Shown: positions 42,072 to 54,032, numbered from the stretch's first letter. The stretch: DNA of 64,000 nucleotides from Lates calcarifer (GCF_001640805.2 NC_066856.1:15723087-15787086), one strand, 5' to 3'. Notes: a model not told the origin generated them from the letters alone. Made by a program: numbers and translations.

Positions 42072-42102
42072 CACACATACACACACACACACACACACTA
42101 CA
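42031..42102. repeat. 72-bp palindromic (GT)n(AT)n(AC)n microsatellite
   Basis: TGTAG, a GT run, an AT run, an AC run, then CTACA. The two 36-bp halves are inverse complements with only two mismatched pairs (42055/42078 and 42061/42072) and no spacer. It can extrude as a cruciform or hairpin. The histidine/threonine or cysteine/valine frames across it are artefacts. Confidence 0.95.
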
Positions 42103-42227
42103 TTTTTCTTTCATTAAAGAATCATTCTGTTTCATGCTCTGCCTTAATCTTTGCTCTTGTATTAGAGTTATATACATGAGTAATGGATTCAATGACTCTT
42201 TAGTTTACAACTGTAGACACTGTAGAG

Positions 42228-42509
42228 CAGTGGTTCTCAAACTTTTTCTGACACATCCCACTTTAAGAGCCAAAAACAGTTCACCACCACTACAATTTTT
42301 AATCAGTCACTAACAATGATGGGGGAAGCAACTAACAAAAAGGATCTGAGGTGAATTTTAGGGAAGGTCAGCTTATAGCATCAGCAAAGTCTTGTTTATT
42401 TTCTCAATATAAATCATATTCATTCTACTTAGCTTCACTCCATATTTTACCCCAGATCCTCCACGCCCCCCTTGCAGTGGCTCTATGCTCCCCAGTTTGA
42501 GATTTACTG
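42228..42509. mobile_element. complete hAT-type MITE with 8-bp target duplication
   Basis: The element starts CAGTGGTTCTCAAACT and ends AGTTTGAGATTTACTG, whose inverse is CAGTAAATCTCAAACT: 16-bp terminal repeats with three mismatches. It is bounded on both sides by the identical 8-bp sequence CTGTAGAG (42220-42227 and 42510-42517), the target-duplication length characteristic of hAT transposons. The 282-bp interior has no transposase frame, so it was mobilised in trans. The intact duplication suggests fairly recent insertion or simple luck in preservation. Confidence 0.9.
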
Positions 42510-45469
42510 CTGTAGAGTATGAATAAGACCTTCACCGTTAAATCAGGGGGGGCTAAATATGAGTGAAAACTTTAGATTGCTTTGCAGCTACCATATATTC
42601 AGGTCATGAAAAGGCATTTTACACTGAACTTTCAGCTATGTGTGTACGTTTATGGAATAAAAAGGCCTATAAACCCAGTAAAGCTCCATTACTGCTTCTT
42701 ACATAACTCCTCTCCCACATTTTGACTCAGATCTGAAATTGCTCAGGAACATCGATTATCTATAATAACAGTCATCTTAAAGTTGTGGTCTTGTCTACAT
42801 ACCCTTCAACTCAACTTCAACTAACAGTTCTCAGTTTGATAGAAAACTATGCAGCAGATCTGTGCTAACACTGAGACTAAACAAGCTGGATTAAGGGAAA
42901 AGCTTGTTAGAAATATAACAGAAGACACACCTGTGCTTTTTGCATGTGTCTATGTAGGTTACTGTGTTCATAATATGTGCCACTGAGTGCAACAACCCAG
43001 AATAATTACGCAACATGTGTATAAAAAATGCAATACACTGCATGTTAATTACGTTTCCATTTGTCCAGTTCATTCAAGCTGAAACCTAAATTGTTGTTTC
43101 AGTGGAGTGGATACAAATTGTAATCAAAGCACTAACCTAATGTAAACACAGTGACGCATACATTCAGACAGGCATGCATTCATGACGCACACATCCCACA
43201 GTTAAGCGCACACTTAGTGCAGCTCGCTCTTGTGTGATGTTTTATTCATGGTAGCAAGAGGTATAGCCACATATGAGCTATCATATTTCTCCACAAGTCT
43301 CCTGTGCAGGTCTGGCTCGGCCCAGATAACAGGAAACCTGCCTGGAGGGGAGACACAACACCGCAGGACGTAATAGAAGCTATCATAATGCTCAGCAGGA
43401 GAGGTGTCCAGAAGCTCACACTGTGGCGGCGTGGCGGAAACACCTCTCAACTAGGGGGCGTGAAGACATGTCTCTGCGGTGTGATGCAACGCTCTGGGGT
43501 TCAGAAAGCAAGATTTGAGACGTTTGATTCAAATCTGTTTTAATTGAATTGGAGTTACACAGCTAAAACGTACTGTAGATGCTTGGTTTGATTAAATTTA
43601 GCAAATGTTTGTGCTTCATTCTGCAGAGCTAAACAGGAGAGGAAGTTGCTGAAATCGTCGTAAAGACAATGAGCTGCTGTGAGGCCACTCTGAGGCTAAA
43701 AATAAAGGCCTGTAAAATTAAAGCCATAATTTCAACTAGTAACTTAGTGTACCACTTAAATGTGTTTAATTATTGATGACTGAATCAGTTTAGTAGCTTT
43801 TTCGGTAGCTTTTGAAGAATCATGGTCAATGAAACCAAATCATGGACATAAAGTGAGAATAGACTGAATATTTGCATCAGAGTCTAACTACTGGATTGAA
43901 TTGTTACACCCCTCCTCACCAGTACTCTGACTTGAACCTGGTTAACCAGTCTCTATGGGACTGTTGATAAAACTATAAAGACTGTAAGAGATGCCCTCCT
44001 GATTGGTCCCCACATACTGTTTCTAAATCGTCTTACAACTTAAAAACCATTCAAACCTCCCCTGTGGCTCTTTATCAGCATCTCCTTTATGACCTGCATA
44101 GATTTAACAGGGGACAGGGAAATCAATACGTGATAACAGCTCCTCAATACATGATAAAATGTATTACCTCCATTGCGCTAATCAGTTTGGCTTTTAAAAA
44201 TCTAACTTTGCCTACTTGGTTCTGCATTCAACATTATCAATAATCCATTTCACCACATTAAAAATTGTACTGATTCTGATCTCCCATGGCAGCCTGTTTA
44301 ACGACACTGGGGCTTAACAGTCTATACTTAGACTTAACAGTCCAACATCGTGTATTTTATAGGCCTAAAATATTACCCAGACAAAACCTGTGTCCTGTTA
44401 AACTGAATACATATGGATCAAAATGAAGCAAATTGATGAGATCTGACACACAAGCGGAGCACTTTACTAACAATGGAAAACCAATGTTAAAGCCAGGACT
44501 AAGGGCGACAGAGAAATGGTTCAGATTAGTCAAGGAATAGTCCAGAATACGTAGATTTGTGTTGAGTTCCATTACTTTTTGATGTCTTCAAAGACTAAAC
44601 TTGGACAGCAATGTTACAGTGGCTCAAAAAACTACTCAGGAAATACACACACAGCAGTACCATAGCCTACAATTCACAGAAAATAACTCCAGTCACTGTG
44701 TGACAAGCCATGCCCTCTTCTAAGACTACAATATAAATTTAGCCATGTTTGCATGTCCTGCAGCACACCAATAATCTGAAGTTAAACCTGCCTCTTGAAG
44801 GATTAATTCACTCTAAGTCCTCTTTTAGTCCTGTCAGTGGCTCTATTCATTTCCCTGCAAAATCAGATTTGACAAATCCACGAGTATTTATGAATGGAGG
44901 CCTACAAAAGCTGATATGAGTTTGTCCAGCAATAAGGAGGGCACTTAAGTGTAGCAAGATACTATACTTTTCCCATGACATAAAGCACAGTATTGTAGAG
45001 CAAACTGTAGTTATCCTAATTATTTTCCCCCATCTTGGCAGCATAGGCTACTGCAGTTAAAAGAAATGCTCGCTGCAGCAAAGGAAACTGATCCGAGTCA
45101 ATATATGGATGGAGTTTGGATACTTTATCTGTGGGAGATCATTAAAGTCGTTACAGTGCATCCTTCCCAAGGACCTGAATGTAGCTACTTACATTTATTC
45201 TTCAGCTGTGACGGCTTGAAGATTGTTGAACTCAAAACACAAAGGAAACACTGTGATCAAAACGACCTGCGTGTGAGATTTCCCAATCCTTGTTCTTGAA
45301 TTGTTGATCACTTTTTTTTTATGAGGCATTACAGGATGGATCGATCACATCAGGTAACCTTCAGATAACATTGATAAAGAATGCCTTCTCTAATGAGCAA
45401 TTTGGCCAGCCTTACAAAATAACACGTCAGCCACAGGTGCATATTTCTGTCACCTTATTCTTTATTGTC

Positions 45470-46238
45470 AGTACAGAAACGTATCACTTTATCCACTCAT
45501 ATTATATACCTGCAAAAGGGAAAATGTCTGTTCATCCTCGTTGAAACAGAAAACAAAAACGCATTGAACTCCCCCAAGAATCAAAACTCCCCTCGTCCAC
45601 CCAGCATCATCTAGTCAAAAAAATGATAACATCCAAAAATACTTGACACTGCCACCAGCAAAAGTATAATGAAATCGAAAAAACACAAAAACAACAAACC
45701 TGTGAGCTCAGCTGCAAGAAAAGTATCACGTTAAAACGTCATCGGGCTTTAAAAAGGACTCCTTTTATAAAGAAAAGAGGAACAAAGTAAAATCAAGGGG
45801 TTCGATCGGTGAGATCCACCGAGACATCAAAATCACAAAACTCGAAGGCAACAAACAACACTGCAAAATGCAAACCAAAGCATAGCAACAGCAAAAGTCG
45901 ACAGAAACAAAAAAAATAAAAATGTTTCAAAACCACCAATAAATGTTTAAAAAATCTCAATACTGACAAAACCTGCTTGGGTTTCGACCCGCGAAACAAA
46001 ACTGCAAGCAAGTAAAGGCTTTCTCAAGACCGATAACGCACCCGTTTACCCCTCTTGGCACTCTCGATCAGAATAACTGCATGCTAAAAACTTGAAGCCT
46101 GGATGTGAAAAACGCTCAAAACCACCATGTCAATGCTCAATTCAAACACCAGCAAAAGGAGGAAAAATAAAAAAAGGGGGGCAATTAAAAAGACAAAAAA
46201 TGCTTACAAAAAAGCCATTGGAAATGTACTCACCGAGC
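45470..46238 (-). promoter_or_regulatory. CpG-retaining, T/G-skewed start of intron 1
   Basis: The plus strand here is dominated by A with C clearly above G and very little T, so the minus (proposed sense) strand is T/G-rich over about 770 bp directly after the donor. Together with the exon and promoter to 46570, roughly thirty CpG dinucleotides occur by my hand count, against about a dozen in the preceding kilobase (44300-45300). Retained CpGs suggest an unmethylated promoter region. A sense-strand T and G excess is the known direction of transcription-associated asymmetry in vertebrates. Several pyrimidine-tract-plus-CAG strings on the minus strand (for example near 45712 and 45510) could be acceptors of alternative 5' exons, but I cannot choose among them. 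Confidence 0.45.
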
Positions 46239-46280
46239 GGGAGTAAAATGTTGCAATAAAAATGTGATATGGCTCAAAAT

Positions 46281-46293
46281 ACAGTATGGCGGT
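46281..46293 (-). promoter_or_regulatory. possible YY1-like element in the first exon
   Basis: The minus strand reads CACCGCCATACTG, and the plus strand carries the ATGGCGG core. YY1 sites of this core often sit just downstream of vertebrate start sites, so a second start site close to this position is possible. The match outside the core is imperfect. Confidence 0.25.
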
Positions 46294-46319
46294 GCAAGCC
46301 GAAATGCTGTGCCTTTTCT

Positions 46320-46346
46320 CTAGATCTCTGCCTCCAGTTCTGTCAT
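46320..46346 (-). other. upstream ORF, 8 codons, in the candidate 5'UTR
   Basis: ATG to TAG encodes MTELEAEI. It is fully contained in the predicted first exon. A third closed upstream frame in about 330 bp would make the leader translationally restrictive, if the exon is transcribed as proposed. Confidence 0.2.
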
Positions 46347-46414
46347 GTGACTGATTCAGCCCCGACTTCCAGCAATAAGAGACCAGTGTTGAACAGCTGA
46401 TGCTGAATGCTCTC

Positions 46415-46462
46415 CTAACGGCGTGGCTCTCTCCAAAAGTAAAAAGAGGTAGTCCTTATCAT
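46415..46462 (-). other. upstream ORF, 15 codons, in the candidate 5'UTR
   Basis: ATG to TAG encodes MIRTTSFYFWREPRR. It is fully contained in the predicted first exon and closes well before the donor. The start context is GGG at -3 to -1, so -3 is a purine. Function is unknown. It counts only if the exon is real. Confidence 0.2.
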
Positions 46463-46529
46463 CCCACAGTTATGACTGAGCTGGTTGTGTGTTTTTCTTT
46501 GGCTTTTTTCTGTTTTAAAGATGCAGAGC

Positions 46530-46565
46530 TCACTCGCTGTCAGCGTCACGGCGGGATCCAGACAT
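46530..46565 (-). other. upstream ORF, 11 codons, in the candidate 5'UTR
   Basis: ATG to TGA encodes MSGSRRDADSE. It lies within a few bases of the TATA-predicted cap site, so it may be outside the transcript or too close to the cap to be used. Listed because short frames in a 5'UTR can reduce main-frame translation. No evidence of use is visible. Confidence 0.2.
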
Positions 46566-46595
46566 GCTTTCATTCCGTCCAGGAGAAACATGGGC

Positions 46596-46602
46596 TTTTA
46601 TA
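46596..46602 (-). promoter_or_regulatory. candidate TATA box upstream of the first exon
   Basis: TATAAAA reads on the minus strand inside GTGTATAAAAGCCCATG. Usual spacing puts a start site near 46570. It is followed in the same direction by a CpG-containing stretch and a strong splice donor, which is why I prefer it over the many chance TATA-like strings in this AT-rich window. Orientation and position fit a promoter for ralyl. Confidence 0.45.
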
Positions 46603-46732
46603 CACAGCATGTTTCTGTTCTTAGGACAAAGCGAGGGACAGGAGGGGTGGGTTATTACCGTGGGGCTGGTCAACGTATGCACGGGTGGCACATACAAGTA
46701 CAACATAACTGCATCATCCTCCCAGTAGCACG

Positions 46733-47532
46733 CAGCACTGTCCATGGTACTGAAACTGAGGAAATGCAGCAGGTTCAGGACGAACAGGAGAATACCCTTC
46801 ATATTATACCAGCACCGTCCATGATGCTGGAATTTGGCCAATATTTTAAACAAGCAACAGCATTATAACCTACATAGCCCTGTCCATGATGCTGAAATAG
46901 AGTGTAGTACATTGAAGACAAGCAAACAAAAGTATGTCATAGTAATTATATCACCGAGCACTGTATATGGTGCTGAAACCAAGAGAGTGGAGTGCAATTT
47001 AGGACATTAGTATAGTATATAGTAGTAGCTGTGTCCAAGTTACACACTACACAGTACTTACTAATGAGCAGGGTTTGACATTACAGTGCCGTAAATCACT
47101 CAAAATGTTTGTTTTTTAGATTTTATTTTAAATGGGTGTTTATAGACGCTGTCTTTCATTGATGCATTGCACAAAGAAAATGGAGAGGATGCACACGGCT
47201 GGAAAAATGGCATGCATTGTCAACACTACTACTACTACCACCATACTCTTTACATCACCCAGCTCTGTCAGTAGTGCAGAAACAATGGTAATGCAGAACA
47301 CTGAAGGCAAACAGAGGTATAACCACTGTCTGTGAGAGTAAACAACACTTATGGAGAAACAAACACTACTATCAGTGCATTAACATCACAGAGTGGTGTC
47401 CATGGTGCTGAAACTGGGAGAGTAAAGTGTGCGCCTCCTGTGTAGATACAGTGTTGTACTTCAAACCAAAAGAACAAACACAGTGTCATAGTAAATACTG
47501 TCCAGCTCTGTGCACAGTGCTCAAACAGGATG
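46733..47532 (+). repeat. decayed minisatellite upstream of the promoter
   Basis: A motif related to AGCACTGTCCATGGTGCTGA recurs at about 46733, 46810, 46873, 46955, 47260, 47390 and 47503. It is usually followed by AAC, a purine-rich GAGAGTA string, and further on by ACAAACA...TGTCATAGTAA and ATCAC. Spacing is 63-82 bp in the left half and irregular in the right half, consistent with a tandem array that has lost units. Confidence 0.75.
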
Positions 47533-50245
47533 GCTTTACCCTATATTCAATGTGCCTTAAAAAAAGATAAATAAATAAAACACTTCCGGGTGAGGCCTCA
47601 TGTATTTATTTATGTGTTCATTTCTTAGGTGCAGAACCTAATGAGGTAACTCACTATGCTAGGTTTTACAGGTCAATCTGACTTTACAGGACCCACATTA
47701 TTTCCTGTAAAATCCACTCTCTCTCATTTGTTAAATAACTACACCTGAGAAATGTAGGTTATTGCTGATTGTGCCAGACAGGAAAGTAATAATGTGTTAT
47801 TGATGCATTAGTGTCTGACTGCAGTTGTCAGGCAAAATTCAGTACAAGTTCATGTAACACACACTGCTGGAGACAACTGTCACCATTCATTCATCATAAC
47901 TGTGGTTGGTGCACTGTTTCCACCTTAAGCACTGTCTAATTTAATTCACTTTTCAGATCACATCCAAGCCTTTGGGAGGCACAATGTAAAATGCTTTATA
48001 GTCTCTGAAGAATGCATCGGGTGTCCAAGAACAGCAATCAAACTTTTCCTTGAAGCAAAATCTAGCACCTTCACCACTAAGTGTGTTTACCTCTTCTTTC
48101 ATTAAGCCATCAGAGCCTCTTAAGTTGCTCTGGCAACATTCTGTACCACAGTGTTTCCTCTGTCTCCTTTGGTGTGATATGTCAGTGGTGTCATAGCGCA
48201 TTGGTCTTTGTGCCAGTAAACCCAACGTGACGGTCAGCGTGTTGCCGTGCAGCACATGTCAGACCGTAATTATCGATGCCTGGGGGCTGTTCATGACCTA
48301 ACTCACTGTCAATGAGGTGATTCAGAATGCTGCAGAGGTCTGACTTAAGAATTGGATAGTAAATAGATAGAGATAGGCTCCAAGACGTGGGCAGAGCAGA
48401 GGTGAAAATGATGCAATTAGGCCACAGCCAGAATAATTCCACATAATCCAATACCACACTCTATAATAAACTATGACTAACGCATGACATCGGAATTGAC
48501 AAACAGTCATTTGACTTAAAATTAACCTTTCTCCCTCATAACTTTCAACTCATGCTGTAGGAGACACAGAATTTATGTCTCACTCGACATGATTTATACA
48601 TATGTGACCATAAACATGGGAGATGCTGTCATGTTTACAGCGATACACACGCAGCTTTCAGGTCTGTGCTGTTTATCAGCCACGCTGGTGCATCTGAAAG
48701 AGACTTGCAAAGGTTAACAGAATGCCCTGTATGAATACCTGAAATAAAAAATATCAGTCATATCAACCTTTTTGACATGGCGGGGGCTGATCAGCAGCCG
48801 TGGCACAGCTAGAGACACAACAGAAAGATACCTTTTCCATTTGATACTAGCTCTAACCAGAATCTCAGTGCATTTGCCATCGGTTATTTTACAAATTAAA
48901 TAAGATATGAAACTAAAGAGAATCATAATTCATTGCCTACTATGAAATCCCCAGTTGTATAGCACTGTGCAAGGACCACACTTTGCCTTTGGCCATGAAG
49001 AGCCAATCAGAGGCAGAGCTCAAAACATCTGGGCTTTTGGGCCTTTCCACACATCCAAAGTGTTTCCTCTCGAGGTGCATTAATCAATATTTGTTAGTAC
49101 ATTATTTATAGGCTGTGTACAACATGCAGCAATGTGGAAAAGAGAGAGAGAGACTTAAGAAAATTCTGATTTTTATTGTGATCAGTATGAGTAATACAGC
49201 TACCTCTTGTGATACTAGGTGTTAGAGGAGGGACCGATGTCTATGACCCCACAGAGTCCCCATTTATTCTGCTTTTTGTGTGACATTTCGTGGTCAGTTG
49301 GATGAACTTTCGCAGGATGCTGATCTCCATGTCACTGTGTGGTGGTAGTGCACAGGACCCTGTGGCAACACAAAAAGACTATGGACTGAATTAATTTCCT
49401 TTATTAAAGCAATGACGGGATTTGTATTCTTTAATTACCATTTTGTCAAGGAGTCTGCAGAAATCATGCAGGATATTTTAATCAAAAATAAATGGAGTGT
49501 GCACACATAACTGTAAGGGGATTTAATGCTCATTACAATAAATGGGTTACATTTACAAATCTAGAGCTTGAGGTGGAAGGATTATATCAAATAATTCAAA
49601 ATGAAAATACATTTGAAAGCCTTTTTTCATTGCCTGTGTTCGCTAATATCAGAAGTGGAATATGGGTTTAGTAAAATCATTACAGGAGAGACTTTTCTTC
49701 ACCATTATACAGATTTTAAAGGTTGGAAATGTGCTTGTGTGGGCCAGGTCAGGCAGAAAAATGTCATCCAATGCTTGTTAGGATCAGATTCAATTGAAAG
49801 GATCTCCCATGTGTTTATGTTCATTTTCCTTCTTTCCTTTGTCCACATCAGTGGCTGCTCTCTGTCCGAGCTGACTGACCCACAGCAGCCTGCTGGGATG
49901 TACGGCAGGCTTACTGACATGAATATCAGTCACCCTGCAGAGAATCTTTGTGTTTGAGGATCAGCCTCTCGTAGCATCTAAGTCTAGAAATTAAGGCTGC
50001 TGTAGCATTCGATTCAAAAGCAGAACAGAGAAAGAGATTTAAAACATGCACAAAAACAGGCAAGAGCAATAGCTGAGAGCTTGGCTGTAGTGTTACTGCT
50101 GGAGTTGATTGAATGAACTGGCAAAGAGTGGAGGGCTGAGCCAGGGTTTAAATGCTGCAGCAGTGTGAGGCCTTGATTAGGTGACGAGCAGCAGGTGTGC
50201 AGGAGGACTGGCAGTAGCAGGAACTAGAAAGCCACAGTCAGCAGG

Positions 50246-50256
50246 ACACACACACA

Positions 50257-50292
<36 letters not shown>
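50246..50292. repeat. (CA)n microsatellite, about 47 bp
   Basis: CA run with a single AAA interruption at 50258-50260. Confidence 0.97.
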
Positions 50293-50295
<3 letters not shown>

Positions 50296-52458
50296 GGAAA
50301 CAAAAAAGGGAAGGAAGGGTGAAACAGCCTAATCCTAACAATTATAAGACTTACCATTCAAAGTTTACGTTCATCACATCTTCCATTGCGCTCAAGCTGC
50401 ATTTAAAGTTTCGAACATTAAGTTTAAATGCAATACAGCATGAAACAGGAAGAGGCCACTAATGAACTAGTCAAGTCTTCCTCTCTCAGACCTAACGCAC
50501 AATGACTCTGAGTTCTTGCTAAGCAATATAATTTTTAATGGGATTGTCATTAGTATGCAGATACTACAAAGGACTTTGTCTACTCTATCAGAGACGGAGA
50601 AGCAAAGTGAAATTTGAGAGCTGTATTATTCTTTGTAGGACAGCATGTTCCACTATCTTTGTTCTTCTGTCTAACCTTCAGTTGTGGCTTATGAGATTCG
50701 CTGCTCATAGTCTCATGATAAAAGCATCTCATTATAACAAGAGGATGTTCATATTATAACAAGATGCTGTGGTTTATTTATTTATTTTGCGCTCTTGCTC
50801 CACACTATCTGTGCATTTATAGCTTTAAATGGAATTTACACAGTGAAAAAGCAGGTGTTAGAACAAGCACAAGGTTTAAAGTAGATAAACTGTCTTTTTG
50901 ACTTTCATTTGCACGTCAGGAACCACTTTCATCAAAGTCACAAAGTGAGATAGATGTATCAGCATTTGGAGATAGGAAACATAAGCTCTTAATTCATGAT
51001 CCAAAATCATTTCCTCAAGACAGGTAAATAGAGTAAAACCTTTTATGTGGAACTTGGCAGTGGTAATATTATATCATGCTGATTAGTGAAAGTCTCAGGG
51101 GATATAATTTCAGTTCAAGAGCTGTGTTATACTATGCAAGTGCAAGATCATTTTTATGTTGCACAGTGCCTGACATTTAGAAGGTCACACTTCATTTGAC
51201 ATAAATACTATATAATTGACTTTGCCCAAAGTACTCTTACTTATGTGTACTTTGATCTGCTTTAAAGGATGAACACGAAATCCTGAGCTTAACATCAGAC
51301 ATATTTATCATGACTAAAACAACATATGTTATCTTCATCTTTAAATTGTTTCTGCTGTAGGTTATCTCCTTAAAGAAAAAGTCCACTGAATTTAAACATC
51401 AAAGTCTGTTTACAGATCTTGGGGTAATTACCTAATGGAAAAATACTGAAAGGCTATTGTACAAAAAATGCAGACTGTAAATAGTGTTAAAAACAGGGTT
51501 TCGCTTCATGAAAAACTGAATAAATTATTGCAAGTGGTTCTTCCATTGTTCTCTCAGATTGCTCCAATATGCTGAGGTTACATTTCCTCAAATCCACTGC
51601 ACCTGTCCAGAGCTGGCAAGGTCTAAATAATTATAACACATAAGTTAGCACGGCCACAATTATGAGTATAAAATACAGGTTGAAAAATGTTGTAATTTTT
51701 CTTTATTGAAGCAAAATTTAAGACTTCTGCTTCCTAACTGGAGTTACAGTTTGTCACAGTGCAAAGGTTGACAGCACAGACATCCCAAACCCAGATTACT
51801 ATTCCTTTTGAGGAGCCCTGAATTTTTTTTAACCTATGCCCCTATAGACTACTCTGTCTGCTCATTTACTTCTCTGCTATATATGTACTGGAGTTGAATA
51901 GTCAAAGTCGTTCTCATCAAAATAACAGTCAACAGTTGTAATTCTCATGCAAACCAAGGCACTCTTGTCCATGTTGTCTGCCGGTAAAATAAGACCCAAT
52001 TACAGGCGTTCTGTATTCACTCACACCGTGTGTTCTTCCCCTCCAAGTAATACTCATTTTGATGTCTTGTCAAGAGAGGTAAACAAAAGTATGAATTGAC
52101 AGGTCAAAGGTTCAGACGCTCACAGACAGTCAAATAGCCAGCCAGACAGATACATAAACGCACACACCAACATGCAGACTAAACTTGAGTTTGCCAATTT
52201 ACTGACAGCACACTGCAGCGCCATCTGACAAAGCATTTACACTTCCAATTAAGTTTAGAGAAAGAGGAGTCTTGAGGAAAATGTTGGCCTCTGCATTGAA
52301 TTAATTGTGCTCAGTCGGTGACAAGGAGCTGGAAAAAATAGCTCGCGTCGTTACATTCTGATGAACAAAATAATTGGCTTTGAGAGGGGAGGTAAACAGT
52401 GTCACAGCTCCATCCTGACTCAAACACAAAAAAGGAGGAAACAGAATAACGAAGACAA

Positions 52459-52476
52459 AGAAGAAGAAGAAGAAGA
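52459..52476. repeat. (GAA)n simple repeat
   Basis: About six AAG/GAA units. It produces the serine run seen in a minus-strand frame. Confidence 0.9.
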
Positions 52477-53954
52477 GGAAAGGTCCCTCTGAACAGACGC
52501 CTGCACATCTGATGTACTTACCTTGTTAACAGCAGTCAGATTAATTGTCACATCGCACAGGGACATTTCCATTTCAGTGTGACTGCCACAGGCACCCACA
52601 GAGACTAAGGCAGGATGACCTTTTCGCCACAAAGTAGCTGGACTCTCCTGGCCACTACACGGCCGGGAGCATTGTGGGACTGAGACAGGTTGATTGTTTT
52701 GTGTGCTGTACGTGCCCTTTTGATAATTAATTAACATAAGTACATGACAGTTAATTTGTTTGCATGCAGCATTACTGCTCTGCTCTGCTCTGTGCATGGC
52801 CAGTCTCCATGGCTTTATTGCATTGCATATTTGAGCATATGGTGCAGGTGGGGACAGCGTTGCTTTTGGTTTCTAATGATGGACATCTCATTTGATTTTT
52901 TAAGGCAAATGCTAAACCACTTAACTACTTTATTCAATCACAGGAGCATGAAATTGGTCCAACTGTGACTGTGGGGACTAAATTGCGTGTAGCTAAAATG
53001 ATATCATTTTTACTCACTTTTAATGTGTTACTTGAAAATATCTTTTCCTGCTACATGCATCGGTTTGAGCTTGGCTGTTCCCCATATTTTTCCAGTATAA
53101 TGTCATCATGCTAAAAATGCTAAGGCCCTGGAAAAGGTCCGGAAAACCTGTTTTCTTAATCATTTTACCATGAAGAATGGGGTCCTTAGAGTGTTTGGTT
53201 ATTCCACATGAGAGATTTCTGTATTTTTTCTTATTCTTCTCACCATTGTGAAGTGGTGCCAATGTAGGTTTTGCTCAGGAGCAAGGAGAGGTTCAATAGC
53301 AATGAGGATAACGAGAATGCATTAAAAATACCAGGTGTAATCGAAAAGGCAAGATCAGATCGTTCAACAAAGTTAAATATATCTGTGCTTGTAATTAAAT
53401 ATACATAAAAATACAGTACTCTGTCCAGACAGCAATATGTAATTGGAGTCAACCTTTACTTGAGAGAATATGGTTAAAGTTTATAAATATGTGTTGATGG
53501 ACACGATTGCTGCCTCCTCTCTGTCTTTGCTCTTTTCTGAGTGCCCATAATAGCAAAAGAGCTGCTAGGTATGACTGAGCACACTGCACAAAGTGAGCTT
53601 ATGTAATGGCTAGTGTCATTTTTTGTCAGCACTAGTGGATGTGTGGGGGAAAAAAATCACCTAAAATTGTCAATTTGCCCTTAGGATTTTCAAGGCCATT
53701 TATGAAATGTATGGAGAATGATTTTGTATTCAAGCCCTGTATGTTTCCTATTTCTATGTCTGGCTGCAAGTGTGAAAAAAATCCATCTGTGATGTCTTTG
53801 ATTTTGATATATTAAAGACCTCTGCATAAGTCTTTGTCACCTCTGATTTGCTACCTCTGATGCCTCTGTGTTGCTGAAAATGAAAAATTATCTCAGCTAA
53901 AAACAGGAGTTAGGAACTGTGCCCTGGTAGTCAGAGTCAAAGCAAATATAAATG

Positions 53955-53955
53955 C

Positions 53956-54020
<65 letters not shown>

Positions 54021-54032
54021 CATATAAATATG
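53955..54032. repeat. compound (CT)n(TA)n(TG)n microsatellite
   Basis: CT units to about 53969, TA to about 53987, then TG to about 54017, with a TA/CA-rich tail. Confidence 0.95.

Larger units (their letters stand above)
36391..45469. other. proposed ralyl intron 1, 5' part: repeats, no identified gene
   Basis: It contains the direct percomorph repeat and an hAT end (36.39-36.73 kb), a TAGC tetranucleotide array, a 23-bp-unit minisatellite (38.85-38.96 kb), the palindromic GT/AT/AC tract (42.03 kb) and a complete hAT MITE (42.23-42.51 kb). A GC-richer patch at 39173-39400 has an open minus frame with a hydrophobic segment, but I cannot support it as a gene. The rest shows nothing specific. 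Confidence 0.55.
46239..46570 (-). other. ralyl: candidate non-coding first exon (5'UTR) of ralyl
   Basis: Seen: on the minus strand a sequence with several CpGs ends in CCGCTCG/GTGAGTA, a near-perfect splice donor (first intron base at 46238). A TATA box lies about 330 bp upstream. The segment has stop codons in all frames and only very short ATG frames, as expected of a 5'UTR. Known: RALY/RALYL-type genes have non-coding 5' exons ahead of the exon that carries the ATG. Inferred: this exon splices to the acceptor at 12908/12907, across an intron of about 33 kb, because it is on the same strand and no competing gene is visible between them. It could instead be the first exon of an unrelated non-coding RNA, or one of several alternative ralyl 5' exons. 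The 5' limit (46570) is estimated from the TATA position. Confidence 0.5.

Noticed and set aside
41917..42313. Cysteine/valine- and threonine/histidine-rich frames on both strands
   Set aside because: They are produced by the palindromic GT/AC microsatellite.
46485..46868. 127-codon plus-strand frame across the promoter and minisatellite
   Set aside because: It is antisense to the proposed exon, runs into the tandem repeat and has no recognisable domain.
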